NCBI GenBank assembly: GCA_006176705.1
Contig: QRFJ01007232.1
Span: forward strand, 1 to 64,000
Direction: 5' to 3'
Length of the DNA: 64,000 nucleotides
Source of the DNA: Cocos nucifera
Taxonomy: Eukaryota > Streptophyta > Magnoliopsida > Arecales > Arecaceae
Shown one piece after another: positions 1 to 11,963 of this stretch. Made by a program: the position numbers and the translations under genes. Below the pieces are notes generated by a model, which saw nothing but the letters and a program-made list of their open reading frames with translations, ran no database searches and had not been told where the DNA came from. Every line of letters starts with the position of its first letter. Positions within the stretch are counted from its first letter, which is position 1.

Positions 1-442
1 CATGCTATGTACACGACCTGATATAGCCCATGCTGTGAGTGTCACAAGCAGATATCATCAAATCCAGGTGAAGAACACTGGACTTCTGTGAAATGTATCC
101 TTAAGTACTTGAGAAGAACTAAGGATATGATGTTGGTCTTTGGTAATGGAGAACTCCAAGTCCAGGGATACACAGACTCGGACTTTCATGTCCGATATAG
201 ATGATCGAAAGTCGACATCTGGAAGTCTGTTTGTGTGCAATGGTGGAAGAGTTCCAAGCAAACGGTGATACCATCCATCATGCCATTCTGCGATTACCAT
301 TGCTGACAGGAAGAAGGAGTCACCAGATCAAGTCCGAGATTAATGTGAGCAGACCCACTTACAAAGCCGTTGGGCCAGCAGAAGATCGAAGCGAAGCCCA
401 CCTTGAGAAGATGGGACTTAGACTTGTAGCCAATTGGCTTTA
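1..442 (+). pseudogene. Copia-1 pol 3' end (RT/RNase H C-terminus)
   Basis: This is the last part of a Ty1/copia polyprotein, entering from the left window edge. Visible in shifting frames are CTRPDIAHAVSVTSRY, NPGEEHW, ILKYLRRTKDMMLVFG and QGYTDSDF, which is the RT-RNase H junction of Copia pol. It closes with DPLTKPL and HLEKMGLRLVANWL followed by a stop, the normal end of a Copia polyprotein. A frameshift near 60 and a loss near 290-340 remove the part of RNase H that would carry the catalytic AEY segment, so it is dead. The polypurine tract and 3' LTR follow directly. Confidence 0.88.
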
Positions 443-447
443 GGACA

Positions 448-457
448 AGTGGGAGAT
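448..457 (+). other. Copia-1 polypurine tract
   Basis: AAGTGGGAGA lies immediately before TGTTAG, the start of the LTR. This is the usual plus-strand priming site placement in Copia elements. Confidence 0.8.
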
Positions 458-2739
458 TGTTAGATATATGTGCCCTAGAAGCCAGAATTGGCTGACACTT
501 GTAATACACTTCTAGGGGCAAAATTATAATTTTGACTATAATCAATAAAATGGGTTATTTTCTATCACATATGTGTATTTAGTGTCTGTGATACATCCTT
601 TGAGTTAATGGTAATGATAATTCATATTTTCAAGAGTTGAAAATTTAAGACATGAATAATCATTATTAACTCATAAAATGCTCCCGACCATAGGATCATC
701 ACGAGGATGGTGATTGATCCGGAAGGTTGGTGTACGAATCGCTTCTCTTTAGTAGATGAGTCTTGAGTCTACGGTGTGGAGACACCGGAGCGAGAGTACA
801 GGTACTCGTTAGAGAACGAGGGCACTGAGCGTGACCACCTCGAGTAGTCATTAGGGAAGTCTACCTTCTCGTCAATGACTGACTCGATGCTGCAGTAGTG
901 TGTCTGGTTCTTTGACCTGAGATGCATCGGCAGTTCACCTTGAGGGTGTTATAGTTTGACTACACCATTACTCGGTCTCCTAGCCATATGGAACCCTGAG
1001 GTGTATGTTGGCTATAGCATGTTCATTGTAGGAACTGGATTGCATCAAGATGGAATCTATCTACCTCGGTGGTAGAGGAGCAGCCCTATGATGATCATGA
1101 GAATCAAGTCCAGAAGTCCCATGGCCATGGCAGAGTGAAATAATAGAAAGAGTTTCTATTTAGATTTTCACATTGGACTCGAATCGAATGATTACATCAT
1201 ATGACAGAGACTAGGGTTTGACGAGTTCACCTTAACCCTAATCTGATCGGGGCTCAAGATAGAAGAACTTAATCACACAGGTAGCTGCACCAAGAGGTTC
1301 GCATTCAGCTCTGATGGGTTGCCACCATATACTGCTAGGTGTCACTGGTGGATTTTGGGAGCAATTAGAATGATTTAGATGATCGATCATTCTAGCTGTT
1401 CGAATCAGAAGAGTTCTGATCCATCGAAAGGAGTTTCGATGATGTCGATGATAGAGATCATGACATATCCCATTACCATACAGAACTGAACCTAACTGGG
1501 TCACACAAACAAGGGTTTGAATCTGGTGATCATCAATTGAACTGATCTAGTTCAATTGATCTGAATGAGATTCAATTAGGTTCAAGGAAATCGTGCTAGC
1601 ACTCGATTGAACCTAACGTTCTTCTTTTACTATCATAAATAAGTTGTCCTGACTGAGCCAAAGGAGTTTGTGCTCAATCAGAGGCCTTCATATGGTCTGA
1701 CTGGAGGTTGTCCAAGTCAGAATAGGTTGTCTTATTTGTAAGACATTACCTGCCATTTTTGGTCACCTGCCATTTCTTGTTCTTTGACTTTGGTCAAAAG
1801 TCTACCTTTGACTGGTCAAACGTTGACCATTGACACTTTGACTTTTGACCACATGTCATGCACCTATTGGAGAGCTGGTGGGGGCCTGTCCCCCTGCCAG
1901 AACCTGGCAAGGAGAAGGGCGCACGCCAAGGGTGGCGTGAGCCCAAGTAGGAGGCGCCTAGGAGTCCTTGTTGGACAAGGACTCCACCTCCCTTTTTGGA
2001 TTCCAATTAGAGTTCTACTAAGAATCCAGTTTGACTGGTCTTAGGCACCCTCTAAGGAGGAATCCAGGGGTCTCTATTCCAACCAATCAGATTTAGATCT
2101 GATTTCACAAAGGGTTGTGATTGGTTGAGAGGAAGAGGAGTTGGATCACAAGCTTAGTCTATAAATAAGACCCTGCGCCCAACCCTAATTAATCTTAATT
2201 GAGAGATTTCCCACGCCCAAGGCTGCCTCTCCCCTCCTTCTCCATGCCATAGTCTCTTCTCCCCTTGCTCTCCACGTCCAAAAGTGTTTTGGACTTAGGT
2301 TTGGTGCGATTCAGATCAAGGAAAGGCGATCAAAAGCAAGAAGGCTGCGCTGCTGCAAAAGGACGACTGCAGATCTTCAAAAGAGTTTTGAAGATCCTCC
2401 AGATCAGATCCAGATCTGATTTTTGGAGGTGTGATAGAGAAGAAGAGGATCTCCAGATCCAACCCGAGTGGATACCGGTAGAGGCCAGGCGCTTGCGTGG
2501 CTAAGATCCAGAACCTTCCGCTGCAATCAGGATCATCTAACAGGGTAATAGGATTACCCAAATCAGGTAAATTGAATTTGATTTAATTTATCTTCTTTTA
2601 TTTTATTTATTAAAATAATATGAATCAGATCTGAAATATATCAAGATCTGATTAAGGTCAAGAGAAAATTTTTGAAATATATCTCTTGATCTAATCAGAT
2701 TTGAACGAACCTGGACCGGGAAATCAGGATTTCCCTTCA
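458..2739 (+). repeat. Copia-1 3' LTR
   Basis: The LTR starts TGTTAGATATATGTGCCC directly after the polypurine tract. It contains a TATA box at 2159. The 3' boundary is uncertain. CTAACA ending at 2542 would pair with TGTTAG. Comparison with the Copia-2 LTR, which has a similar AGAATGTCTAACATG segment well before its end and ends in CCTTCA, favours the CCCTTCA at 2739. Only one LTR is in the window, so no target duplication can be checked. The sequence beyond it belongs to element A1, so Copia-1 inserted into A1. Confidence 0.7.
2159..2169 (+). promoter_or_regulatory. LTR TATA box (Copia-1)
   Basis: CTATAAATAAG is followed by GC-richer, pyrimidine-rich leader sequence, as expected for the U3/R promoter of a Copia LTR. 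Called from motif and position only. Confidence 0.55.
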
Positions 2740-4270
2740 ACCATCAATTTGTGTAAAGATAATATCTTGTATTTATTCAGTATATGTCAAAATTATTCAT
2801 CAAATCAAATATCTAGGTATTTTTTTTGTCAAAGATAAAGCAATAGAATATAAAATAATAATAATCTATTTGATATCAATCGTTGAAGTTTTTGATCAAA
2901 AAAGATAAATCAATTAAAATTTAGATCAAATTATCTTGATAAGTTAATTTGATTTGATATCAACAAATTATACAAAATAAATCATAGAGAAATATTTTAT
3001 TTAAACTTACATCTTTCTTTTCTTAAGAAATATAATTTAATCAAGTTTAGAAAAGGTATGAAATTCTTGATTTTATTCAAATGATATCATATAAGCTATG
3101 TGATGAAATTCATGATAGAAATAGACCTTTTGATACAAATTATGATACCAATTGAACTAAAATTTAGATCAAATAATAATTTTGAATCAAAGATAATTTG
3201 CTTAGAAGTTTTCATGATATTAGTAGAACTAAAATTTAGATCAATTAATGATTTCTTAAAAGTTTGATACCACTTAAAAATTAAAAAAAAATTAATTTGA
3301 ATTGCTATTAGCAAATCATTTAAGTTAAGAGATTTTTAGTTATCCTAAAACAAATCATTTTATCCTTCTTCTTAGAAAACATTAAATAATTTCTAAGTTT
3401 CGAAAATAGTTTATCTTTAATATTTCAATGATGTTTTTGATGCCAGAAAATTTAATCTTCTTAATTTTTTCTTATTTTCTTTTAATTTAATTAATCATTA
3501 ATATATTTTTCTTAGTTTTATAAAATGAGCACATATTGAATCAATTAAATAAGCATAGAAATCAAACAAATAATATCATCAGACATAATTTTTTTTAAGG
3601 ATTAGATCAATAGTTCAAGGAGTTTTAATTCCAAGAAATTTGATCAATTTAGATAGAAATTAATATGAAAATAAGTTAAAAATCAAAGATAATATTCAAA
3701 TTAAATTTTAGAATAAAAAATTTGATCAATTAAAGTAAGATAATCAAGAGAAGAAAATCTAGATATAGGCTCTATATTTTTTGTTTCAGCTAGAAAAGTC
3801 TTGAATCCTTAAGATAAAACTAAGATGCAATACAACATCAAGCACTTGAGTTTTATGAATAGATATTTTATCTTCAAGTACTTAGATCATGCAAAATTTT
3901 GAAAAATTTTAATATTTGAGTATCTTATAGGAGAATGTCAAAAATTGGTTTCACTTGTATGTTCAGTAATTCAAAAACATTCATATCCAATTAAGCATCT
4001 TTTAAATTTTAGATTTATCAATTGCAAAATTGATATAGGGAGGCTTAAAATATCATGCTAAATTTTAAGATAATTTTAGTTTACGTTAATTCAAAATATG
4101 ATACTTGAAGAAAAGCATATTGAACTTTTAAAATCAAAATATTCATCGCATTGCAAGCATCAAAATCAATCATACTTATCAAAACATGAAAGAAATTTTC
4201 ATATGCATACATATTAACAAATCATTAAACTCGATACATTCAATAAAATAATTATTAATGTGTGATGTAA
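2740..4270 (-). other. AT-rich non-coding spacer of A1
   Basis: About 1.5 kb of very AT-rich sequence with no convincing coding potential on either strand. Short words such as ATCAAATTAATTTGAT recur. It resembles in composition and position the spacers at 24513-26940 (A2, between pol and 3' LTR) and 61431-62880 (H). I see no env-like ORF. Confidence 0.6.
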
Positions 4271-4369
4271 AAAAGATCTAAAGTTTACCAATCATCATCC
4301 ATCCTAGTTCATTTTCAAGGTATCTATTCAAAGAATTTACCTCCTTTTATTTCATTGGATCCTTGGTAT

Positions 4370-5700
4370 ATATGCAAAATTAGTTTACAATTTTTAGTAT
4401 CCAAGCTTTCTTAGGTCCATAGAGGTTAGAGTTCATGGTTCCTTTAGAAATTCAAATTTGTTTAATAGATATTTGGCCATTTCTTTTAATATCACATTCA
4501 GAAGTTTTATGGCCAATTCTATTACATTTAAAATATTTTTTAAATGAATGATTTTCAATTGAAGCTTTGTTAAACATGCTTTTGATAGACTTTTGTTTTC
4601 TTATTGAATTATAACCAATTCTAAATTTGTCAAAAGTAGCTCTTTGATTATTTAAAATGGCTTGAAGCTTTTAAGATCCAATTATAAACTTTTGAAGCAT
4701 GGACTTCAAGCTTTCAATCTATTTATTTAATTTAATATTTTCTTTCAAAAAAGATTTTTTAGATTTATTCTTTTCATTAGTAGAAAATTTTTGTTTATTA
4801 AGTTCTTCTTTCAACATAAAATTTTCTTCAATCATAGTTTTTTCAAATTTTAAAATCTTTCTTTTTTTTTTACTCAAGAATTTTTAGATTTAACTATATT
4901 CTTCTTTTTCTTAGTTAGAGTTTTAATTTGCTTCAAGAAATCTTTCTTTTCTTTGGTCATATTTTTCATAGTTTTTAAAAAATCATCTTTTTCACTCAAA
5001 ATTTTATCTTTTTGTTCGGCCAAAGAAAGATTAGATTTTCTAAGCTCTTTATTTTGTAGCCTTATCTTTTTATATTCATTCATTAACTTATTGAAGACTT
5101 CATATAATTCATTAAAAGTGAATTCAGAGGAGTGTTCATGAAATACCTCGTCATTTTGAGCCATGAGGCAACAACTTGCTATACCTTCCTCCTCTTTTTC
5201 ATTCTTCTCTTCTTTGCTTTGCTCCCCCTTAATCAATGCTTTTGTTTTCTTTTGTTTCTTTCCTTTCTTCCTTTTATTTTCATTCTCATGACCCATGAGG
5301 CATAAGTTGGGATGAGCTTTCTTCTCTTCATAGGAGCTTGATTCTTCTTTTTGATTTGCTCTTCTATAAGTTATTTCCAATTTCTTCCTTATTTGATTTG
5401 CTAAAATATATGATGAAATTGCATTAAATACATTTATGTCTAATGAACAATAAAGCATGTTCATGGCCTTAGCATTTAGGTGCATTGATCCTTTAACAAC
5501 AAATGATGCATCGTGTGTATGAGGGCCATTGACAATAATCTTTCATAGATTATAGTCGTGTATTTGTATAAAAATTTTCGTTCTAATTTTTCAATAGATA
5601 TAATTTGAGCCATTAAAAAGTGGGGGTCTATCTATGAAATGGCCTTCATTAAAAAAAGATTCTATTTTGGGTTGCCAAGATCTTTTTTTCTTGATGATTA
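4370..5700 (-). pseudogene. A1 gag (UBN2-type Copia gag with coiled coil and CCHC)
   Basis: Capsid-like protein of a Copia element, read on minus in broken frames. Upstream of 5485 the frame gives FNGSNYIYWKIR and NPLWKIIVNGP-like segments typical of the gag N-terminus. The longest open part (5485-4874, 203 codons) has NAKAMNMLYCSLD, a Lys/Glu-rich stretch, SSEFTFNELYEVFNKL and a long Lys-rich coiled coil. A degenerate zinc knuckle, CNRIGHKTSEC with the first Cys replaced by Tyr, lies near 4530. Compared with A2 gag (35870-37448) the centre is deleted. After the knuckle comes GPKKAWILK, then spacer; the protease motif found in A2 is missing. Confidence 0.75.
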
Positions 5701-5726
5701 GGTCAATAATTAATAACAGAGCACCT

Positions 5727-5738
5727 GCTCTAATACCA
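5727..5738 (-). other. Primer binding site of A1
   Basis: On minus this reads TGGTATTAGAGC, two bases from the LTR end. It matches the initiator-Met tRNA 3' end complement TGGTATCAGAGC with one change, and fixes this LTR as the 5' LTR of a minus-strand element. Confidence 0.8.
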
Positions 5739-5740
5739 CT

Positions 5741-7239
5741 TATTGCCTAGAGGTAGCAACCTAAGAGGAGGGGTGAATTGGGTTCTTTTAAAATTTTAGC
5801 CAAATTAAAATTTAATTAAATATGTGCTTCGATTAATAGAACTTGAGTGTTTATGATGTATATGCAATGCAATAGTAAAATTAAAATTAACTAGATAACA
5901 CAAATATGTAAAGCAAGTAATGAGGGCAAGGAAAGCAAAAACATAATACAAATACTCAAGAATTTTATAGTGGTTCGATGCAACTCCGCACCTACGTCCA
6001 CTCTCCAAGCTCTCCTTGAAAATTTTACTATAATTCCTAGATTATAATGCATTTGTTTTAACCCAGGATCACAAACAAATCCAGTTAATTTTGTTGGGCT
6101 CACCAACCAAAATCCTACACCGATAGTTTTCCCAGGATCACTATCAACCCGATTGATTTTTTAAGCTCAGCAACCAAAACCTTTATACTATCCAATTATC
6201 GACTTGGACCAATCTATACCCCAAGTTTCTTCTCCCAAAGAAACTTGTAAAGAAACAAAAATACAAATATAAAAATTTAGCATAAAAATAAAAATAAAAA
6301 AAAATACTTTTGAAGCTTGAAAAAGTAGCTAAATATGTGCTCTTTTGAAGCTTCACTTCTCTTCAAATGATGCTGAGAGGTTGCTTAAGATGTTGTGAAA
6401 GATAACTCTTGAATGCCCTCTGAAATCAAAACTTAGTTCTTCTATTTTTTCTCTCTTTTTAATATGCAATGAAAACCTCTTCAATCTAAAATGATTTTAC
6501 TTTAAAATTTCTTAATCTTTCTTCCTAAATATTTCTCTAGCCTTTTATATTCTTGGTGATGGCTGGAGGATCAATTCTAGCTATTGGAAGCCTTGAACTA
6601 GCCGTTGGAGTGGAGAAATAGCTATTTGAAAAGCTGCAGAAAACTAGCCGTTAGACCTATCTTGTGCTTGGGATTGATACTTTTCTGTAGGTGTCGATAC
6701 TTTTTATTCCAGTGTCGACACTTTTTTCTTAGATGTCAGCACCTGGACGGCACTCAAAAATTTAGCTTTTTATTCAATTTTTATACAACAGAGATCGACC
6801 CATGGATCGATCTTTTTATGAAGCCATGCAAAAACAACATGCCAAAGCATGCCAAGCTGCCGATTTCAAAAGAGGATGACCTAGGTGTCATCCCTAAGTT
6901 TGATCCTTTTGCTAAAACTTGATTTTTTTTCAAATTTGACATCCAAAAAAATATAAAATTACCTCCAAAAGATTAGAATTTTTTTGTAGTTACTCTTGAG
7001 ACTTTCAAAACATATTTTCTTCTAACTTGGTAAAATTATAATTTTGCCCTTCTTCAAGGATCTTTATCAATTCAATTTTCTTGAAGCTCTTGACTTGGTG
7101 ATTTTTGTGTGAATCTTTTTTTGGATTAATTCCTTCAATTTGAACATCTGAAAAGATCTACATACATTCTTGAAATACATGATTAGTATCATTTATACTC
7201 AATATTTTGAAATCATCAAAATTAATCAGTGGGTCAACA
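5741..7239 (-). repeat. A1 5' LTR
   Basis: About 1.5 kb. On the + strand it opens TATTGCC (degenerate TGTTGCC) and closes TCAACA at 7239. It shares with the A2 and H LTRs the segment AGGAGGGGTGAATTGGGTT near one end and ATTTTATAGTGGTTCGATGC about 200 bp in. The region 6680-6740 has repeated GTGTCGATAC and GTGTCGACAC motifs, corresponding to GTCGACC clusters in the A2 LTRs. Confidence 0.8.
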
Positions 7240-7764
7240 ACCTTCATCAGTTCAACTTCACCCTCTTCCACTAGCTCTCTGATTCTATGGTATCTCACAT
7301 CTATATGCTTTGTGCATGCATGATAGACTAAATTCTGTGCAAGCAGTAGAGCACTCTAACTATCACTATGCTATATAAGCTTGCTCTGCTTCACCCCCAT
7401 CCCAACAATCAGCTTTCTAAGCCAAAGAGCTTCCTTTATAGCCTTTGTTATTCTAATATACTCAGCCTCTATGGTAGACAAGGCCATGATTGATTGAAGG
7501 ATTGATCTCTAAGACATCGGTCTACTATACATGTAGAAGAGGTATCCAGTAGTAGACCTCCTTATATCTAGCTCACCTGCATAATTTGCATCTATAAATC
7601 CTTCCAGAGGATCTGAATCTTTATCTTCAAATCCTCTCACTACCCACCAAATACCAAACCATAGTCCCTTATTTCATGCAGATATCTCAATATCCACTTC
7701 AATACTTTCCAATGCTTCTTCCCAGGATTAGTTATATATCTACTAATAGAGCTCACTGCATGTA
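7240..7764 (-). pseudogene. Copia C RNase H domain, part 1 (split by element B)
   Basis: On minus, translation gives RYITNPGKKHWKVLKWILRY, then TTGYLFY, ALSTIEAEYIRITKAIKE and KHIDVRYHRIRELVEEGE. This is the RT/RNase H C-terminus of Copia pol, with the AEY catalytic segment present. Several stops interrupt it. It continues at 14770 after element B; the host sequence ATGTA is duplicated on each side. The 3' end of pol and the 3' LTR are missing because A1 sits at 7239. Confidence 0.85.
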
Positions 7765-9343
7765 TGATAAGCAACATAAATTCACCAATAAAAATATTAA
7801 TTTATTAATTAATTTATATTAATTTTTAAGAATTATTAATCAATTTATATATAATTTTTGAAAAATTCATATTTTCATTAATTAAAAAATTAATTAAAAA
7901 AATAATAAAAATTAAAAAATTAAAATTTATTATCAATAGAAAGAGCTCATTTTTTTAATCACAACAAAATAAATTTTGAGTAAAACAAAGCTAAAATAGA
8001 AAAGATATAAATTTTTAAAGAAATTAAATAAATAAAATTTAAATAAAAAAGAAAATGGCTCAGTCGGCTCTGCAAGCCAAGCCATCAAAGCTGACTCAAC
8101 CGATGAAGCCATCAGCCGGTCCACGATCCAGGCGTGGACCGCCAGCTCAGTAGAAATCGATGAATCACAGTGCGACACGTAGCGAACCTGGACCCTTAAA
8201 GGATCCACAGAAATTTATCATGGCTCACAAGGTATTTTGGTCTTTTCACTCAGCAATAAGAGCGCTGATTGGCTGCAGTGTGCGGTGTGGCCGGTCCACG
8301 TGGTCCATGGAAATAGTAATTACGCAATCGAACAGCTGCAGTTGATTGCAGTCAAGATCAGATGGTGGTGGTTATTTTCGAGTTTGATTCAAATTTTATC
8401 AGCGATCTGGCACGATCCGACGGCCAGAAAACCAAGTGATGAAGATCCAACAGTCCAGAATGCTCCCGATGATGATCAGGACTCTCAATGCATGATTTGT
8501 GATCAGATTTCCTCCATCAACGTGCGATTGGATGGCTAGAATTTAATCCGACCTGATCTAGGCCCAATACTTATCCGATTTTAATGATTTTTGGACTGTT
8601 GAATTCCTATTTACGGCCAGATTTCATCTAGAGTAGTAGAATTCGTGTAGGACTTCTTTTAGTCTAATTTTTATTTAGATTTTTTTATATTTTGACGATC
8701 AAAGAGTCCCTTAGTCCCACATTGCCCAGAAGCAAACTCTCCAGCCCTCCTAGCTCTATAAAAAGGACTCCAGACCTCCAGAAATCAATATCTCCGATCA
8801 AGGTGAAGCTTTGGTATAGGGTGAAGTCAGACTATGGGTTAAAGGCTGCTTCAAAGCAATGGATGCCGAGAAGAAGAGCCGGGCTTCTACACCATCTTTC
8901 TAGTAATGCCGATCCAAGATAAGAGATCAGGCTATTTTATTCTTTTTAAATTTCATGTATTTAAATTCTAAAATTTTAATTAATAAAAATTTTATTTTTG
9001 CACTTTAATTTCTTGCTTTTTATTTTTATTGTAATTTAATTTTTACATTTTAATTATTACTTTTTATTTTATTGCAAGTAGATGCTAAGATCTAATTAGT
9101 AGATCTTAGTACCAAGTTTAAATTTCTGCATCTTTTAATTTTTAATCTTCTGACTTCACTTTTGATTCCAAAACTCAAATCATTTTCTTTTTTTTTTCAA
9201 AAATTAAAGATTTCAAATCTAAAAAACTACCTTCCATGTGGATTCGACCTAACTCACTACTATCTATGCATTTTCAATTATGTTAAGAAGTCGGATTAAA
9301 CTGATAAATACGATGTCTTAACGACAACATCGCGTTCCTACCA
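7765..9343 (+). repeat. Element B 5' LTR
   Basis: 1579 bp, starting TGATAAGCAACATAAATT and ending GCGTTCCTACCA. It aligns along its whole length with 13175-14769. The first 170 bp are almost pure A/T, followed by a GC-richer block and a TATA box at 8757. Confidence 0.92.
8757..8764 (+). promoter_or_regulatory. TATA box of B 5' LTR
   Basis: TATAAAAA in the context AGCTCTATAAAAAGGACTCC. In the 3' LTR the same site reads CTACAAAAAGG (near 14182), so the TATA core differs between the two LTRs. Confidence 0.6.
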
Positions 9344-9349
9344 AATTTT

Positions 9350-9366
9350 TGGCGCCGTTGCCAAGG
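9350..9366 (+). other. Primer binding site of B
   Basis: TGGCGCCGTTGCCAAGG lies 6 bases after the 5' LTR. This is the PBS form known from Athila-type Ty3/gypsy elements. Confidence 0.85.
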
Positions 9367-10756
9367 AAGGCATGGATATTAAATTTTTGATCTCTTTGAT
9401 TTTTTTGTAAATAAATTGTAAATAAAATTTTTATTTTTTTATAAATATTGCTTGCTAATTTTTTTTATTATTTTGTAGAAAAAAAGAGATTAAAGAACAA
9501 AAAAGAACCAAAAATTTTGCTTGGTGAGATCAATCCTAACCCTAGTCCTCTTTTCTTTTTATTTATTTATTTACTTATTTTATTTTTAAATTAATTTAAA
9601 AAATATTTATTTAAATCTAATTAAAAGCTTCATGATAAGATTAGAAATCTTAACTGCTTAGAGCATGCATCATATTAATTTTATTTTTATTTTTTATTTT
9701 TTTTTGGTGATTGCTGGAGACAAGGTAAGTCTTTCAGAATTTAATTAGTTGTATGCATTAAGTTTAAATTGCATAGAACCCTTTAATTGAAAATTTTTTG
9801 TGCATATTCATATTAAACCAAATTAAGGGCACAACCTAATTAAATAAGATAAGGTGGAGATTTGATTACCCTTCCTTGGCCCACAAACGACCAACCAACA
9901 TCCTGCATTGACCTAAGTCTTTAATTTTAAAATCAATTAGACATCAACCCTAGAAACTCGAGCTCAATAGGACAAAAAATCCTAAGAGTTGAATCAAATT
10001 AGGATAAGTCAATTTGACTGATGTCTAGGAAAGTGGTTCAGAGATGACTGGGCCCAAACGAAGGTGGTTTCTAATTGATTCCGTTCACTTACCTGGCCAA
10101 GCACAATTGATGTCTAAGACAAGCAACGAGGGGACTCCCACTGATCTTACGCTTACTTGGCTAGTTGATTGACTAATCCTACACTTAGAGGGCTTGAAGA
10201 TGACCTTGGCAGTTAGGAGCTGTCTAGATCTAGGATAACCCTTGTTAGGATTGATTGACCAACTTGATTGCTAACCAACATTAAATCTAATTAAACCTAA
10301 TTCTTCTCTTTCTTCTTAGTTCTAGGACTCCTTAGGACCTCTTCTTTAGAACTCTTCTTTCGTTCTTCTCCTTACTCCTCTAAAAATAAAATAAAATAAA
10401 ATAAAATAAAAATAAAATTAAACTAACTAAAAAATATTAAAAATAATAATTAAATTAAATTAAATTAAATTAAAATTAACAAATAAAATAATTAAAAAAA
10501 TTAATTTTTAATATAATAAAATAATAATAATAAAAAAAATAAAAAAAATTCTAAATTTTTTTTTTTAACCATACATTAGGGTTACACTAATACATGCATG
10601 GTAGAAAATTGCTTTTTCTGATTTAGTTGAACTTAATTGAATGGTTGATTCATATTAAACATAATAATGGCTAACCTAAATCTAATAGTCCAAAAATTAG
10701 ATAAAGTTGACCTTTTTGCTTAGAAAATAGATCAACTCCTAATCCTAGGTCAATAA
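9367..10756 (+). other. B leader, non-coding, with simple repeats
   Basis: About 1.4 kb between PBS and the first recognisable gag codons. It carries no clear ORF. It holds the place where the gag N-terminus would be in an autonomous relative, but only AT-rich sequence and short repeats are visible. Confidence 0.6.
10383..10560. repeat. AT-rich microsatellite cluster
   Basis: Runs of AAAAT units (about 10384-10420), AAATT units (about 10448-10475) and AAT units (about 10510-10540), ending in a T homopolymer. It lies within the B leader. Confidence 0.85.
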
Positions 10757-11963
10757 TCTCCTGCACAATTCACATCATCTTCTAATTATCAAGAGATTTA
10801 TTCAATTTATGCTAGCCCAACCCATCATATGAGTGAATGTCCTATTACTGCACAGTTTCCACATTTTATCCAAGAACAAGTTTAAGCTGCTCAAGGATAC
10901 TCCAAATTGATTAATGACCCATTTTGAAATTCATATAATCTAGATTGGAGTAACTTTAATTTTTCTTGGATATCACAACAGACTCAGGCTCAGACCCAAA
11001 TTTTACTTGTGCAAAATTATCAAAATAGATCCCAATACCAAAATTATGCCTATAATAATGGTCAGCCTAGTCAGTTTATCCAACCATCATATTATAATCA
11101 GCCCTCATACCCACCTCCTCAATAGACCAATCTAGTCGATGATAAATTCAATCAACTTCAACAATTAATTCTAAGCCAACAACAATCAATCACCAGGCTA
11201 GAAGCTCAAATAGGACAATTAGTTGAGTCTAACATGAGGAGAGAACTAGATCAACTATCGAACCTACCAATTTCAAACAACCCACCTAATGTCCACCAAC
11301 CATCTGGACCAAATTATCAATTTAATATCTCACTTAAGAATCCCCAATTTGAGAATACTAAAGTAATTCCTGAACTTAAAAGCTATAGAATTTTTATGGA
11401 CCCATACCAAGATCAGGTGACAGAGGCTAGTACTGATGCTAGCCAAAATAATAATTTAGAGAAATTGATTGGTACTGAGACTAACCACATAGAAGAACCC
11501 GAGCCAGGAATTAGTACTGATGCTACTTTCAGTTTAAATGAGACAAAAAAAAGGGAAAAGAGAATAGATGATTTACCCGAGACTTATAAACCTAATGTCC
11601 TATTCTTTTCAACCCAAGAAGTCCGGTTCTTCTTACAAAAATCAAGAAGCATGTAATGAAATGTCAATGGAGTTGTTTAAGCAAGACCATAATAATTTAT
11701 CTCTAGAATTAAAATCGCCTTTAGTCACCATTCCGGCACCCATTGAATCAAACTTAACTCCTAATATAAAAACTCCATTCACAAGCATTTTAGAAAAATA
11801 AATAGGAGAAATTCTTAATAAATATGGGTCTGAGAATGGAATCATAAATTATATCGATAAAACTAATAATGATTATATTAATAATGGGATTATAAATCAA
11901 CTTTTTGAGATTGGCAATCCAAAATCATTGGAATTTGTCAATCCAATATTTGATACAGGATAG
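10757..11963 (+). pseudogene. B gag C-terminal half (Athila-like gypsy gag)
   Basis: The reading begins after a stop, with PAQFTSSSNYQEIYSIYASP then THHMSECPITAQFPHFIQEQ, the region around the Athila-like gag zinc finger (here degenerate). It is followed by NDPF.NSYNLDWSNFNFSW, a Gln/Asn/Tyr-rich linker (YNNGQPSQFIQPSYYNQPSY) and a coiled coil (LQQLILSQQQSITRLEAQIG). A 140-codon open stretch runs 11234-11656, then a frameshift leads to IGEILNKYGSENG and a final NPKSLEFVNPIFDTG stop. L keeps the same segments in the same order (48682-49354). At least three stops and one frameshift make it non-functional here. Confidence 0.75.

Larger units (their letters stand above)
2740..7239 (-). mobile_element. 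Element A1: pol-less Copia-type element (5' LTR, gag, spacer)
   Basis: In minus orientation the order is 5' LTR (7239 to 5741), PBS (5738 to 5727), gag (about 5700 to 4370), then an AT-rich spacer that is cut at 2740 by Copia-1. In the related complete element A2, protease, integrase and RT lie between gag and an equivalent spacer; here they are absent and gag runs straight into spacer. The 3' LTR is outside the window or lost. On the right, A1 abuts Copia C RNase H, so it inserted into C. Confidence 0.75.

Noticed and set aside
1750..2510. Host exon signal from ORFs of about 80 codons on both strands
   Set aside because: This is the GC-rich U3/R part of the Copia-1 LTR around its TATA box, without splice structure or motifs.
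458..2542. Copia-1 LTR ending at CTAACA (2542)
   Set aside because: It pairs neatly with TGTTAG, but the Copia-2 LTR carries similar sequence well before its true end at the PBS. The end at 2739 is preferred; the short version remains possible.
4699..4887. Hydrophobic + strand ORF suggestive of a small membrane protein
   Set aside because: It is the antisense of the Lys-rich coiled coil of A1 gag; AAA/AAG codons read as Phe and Leu in reverse.
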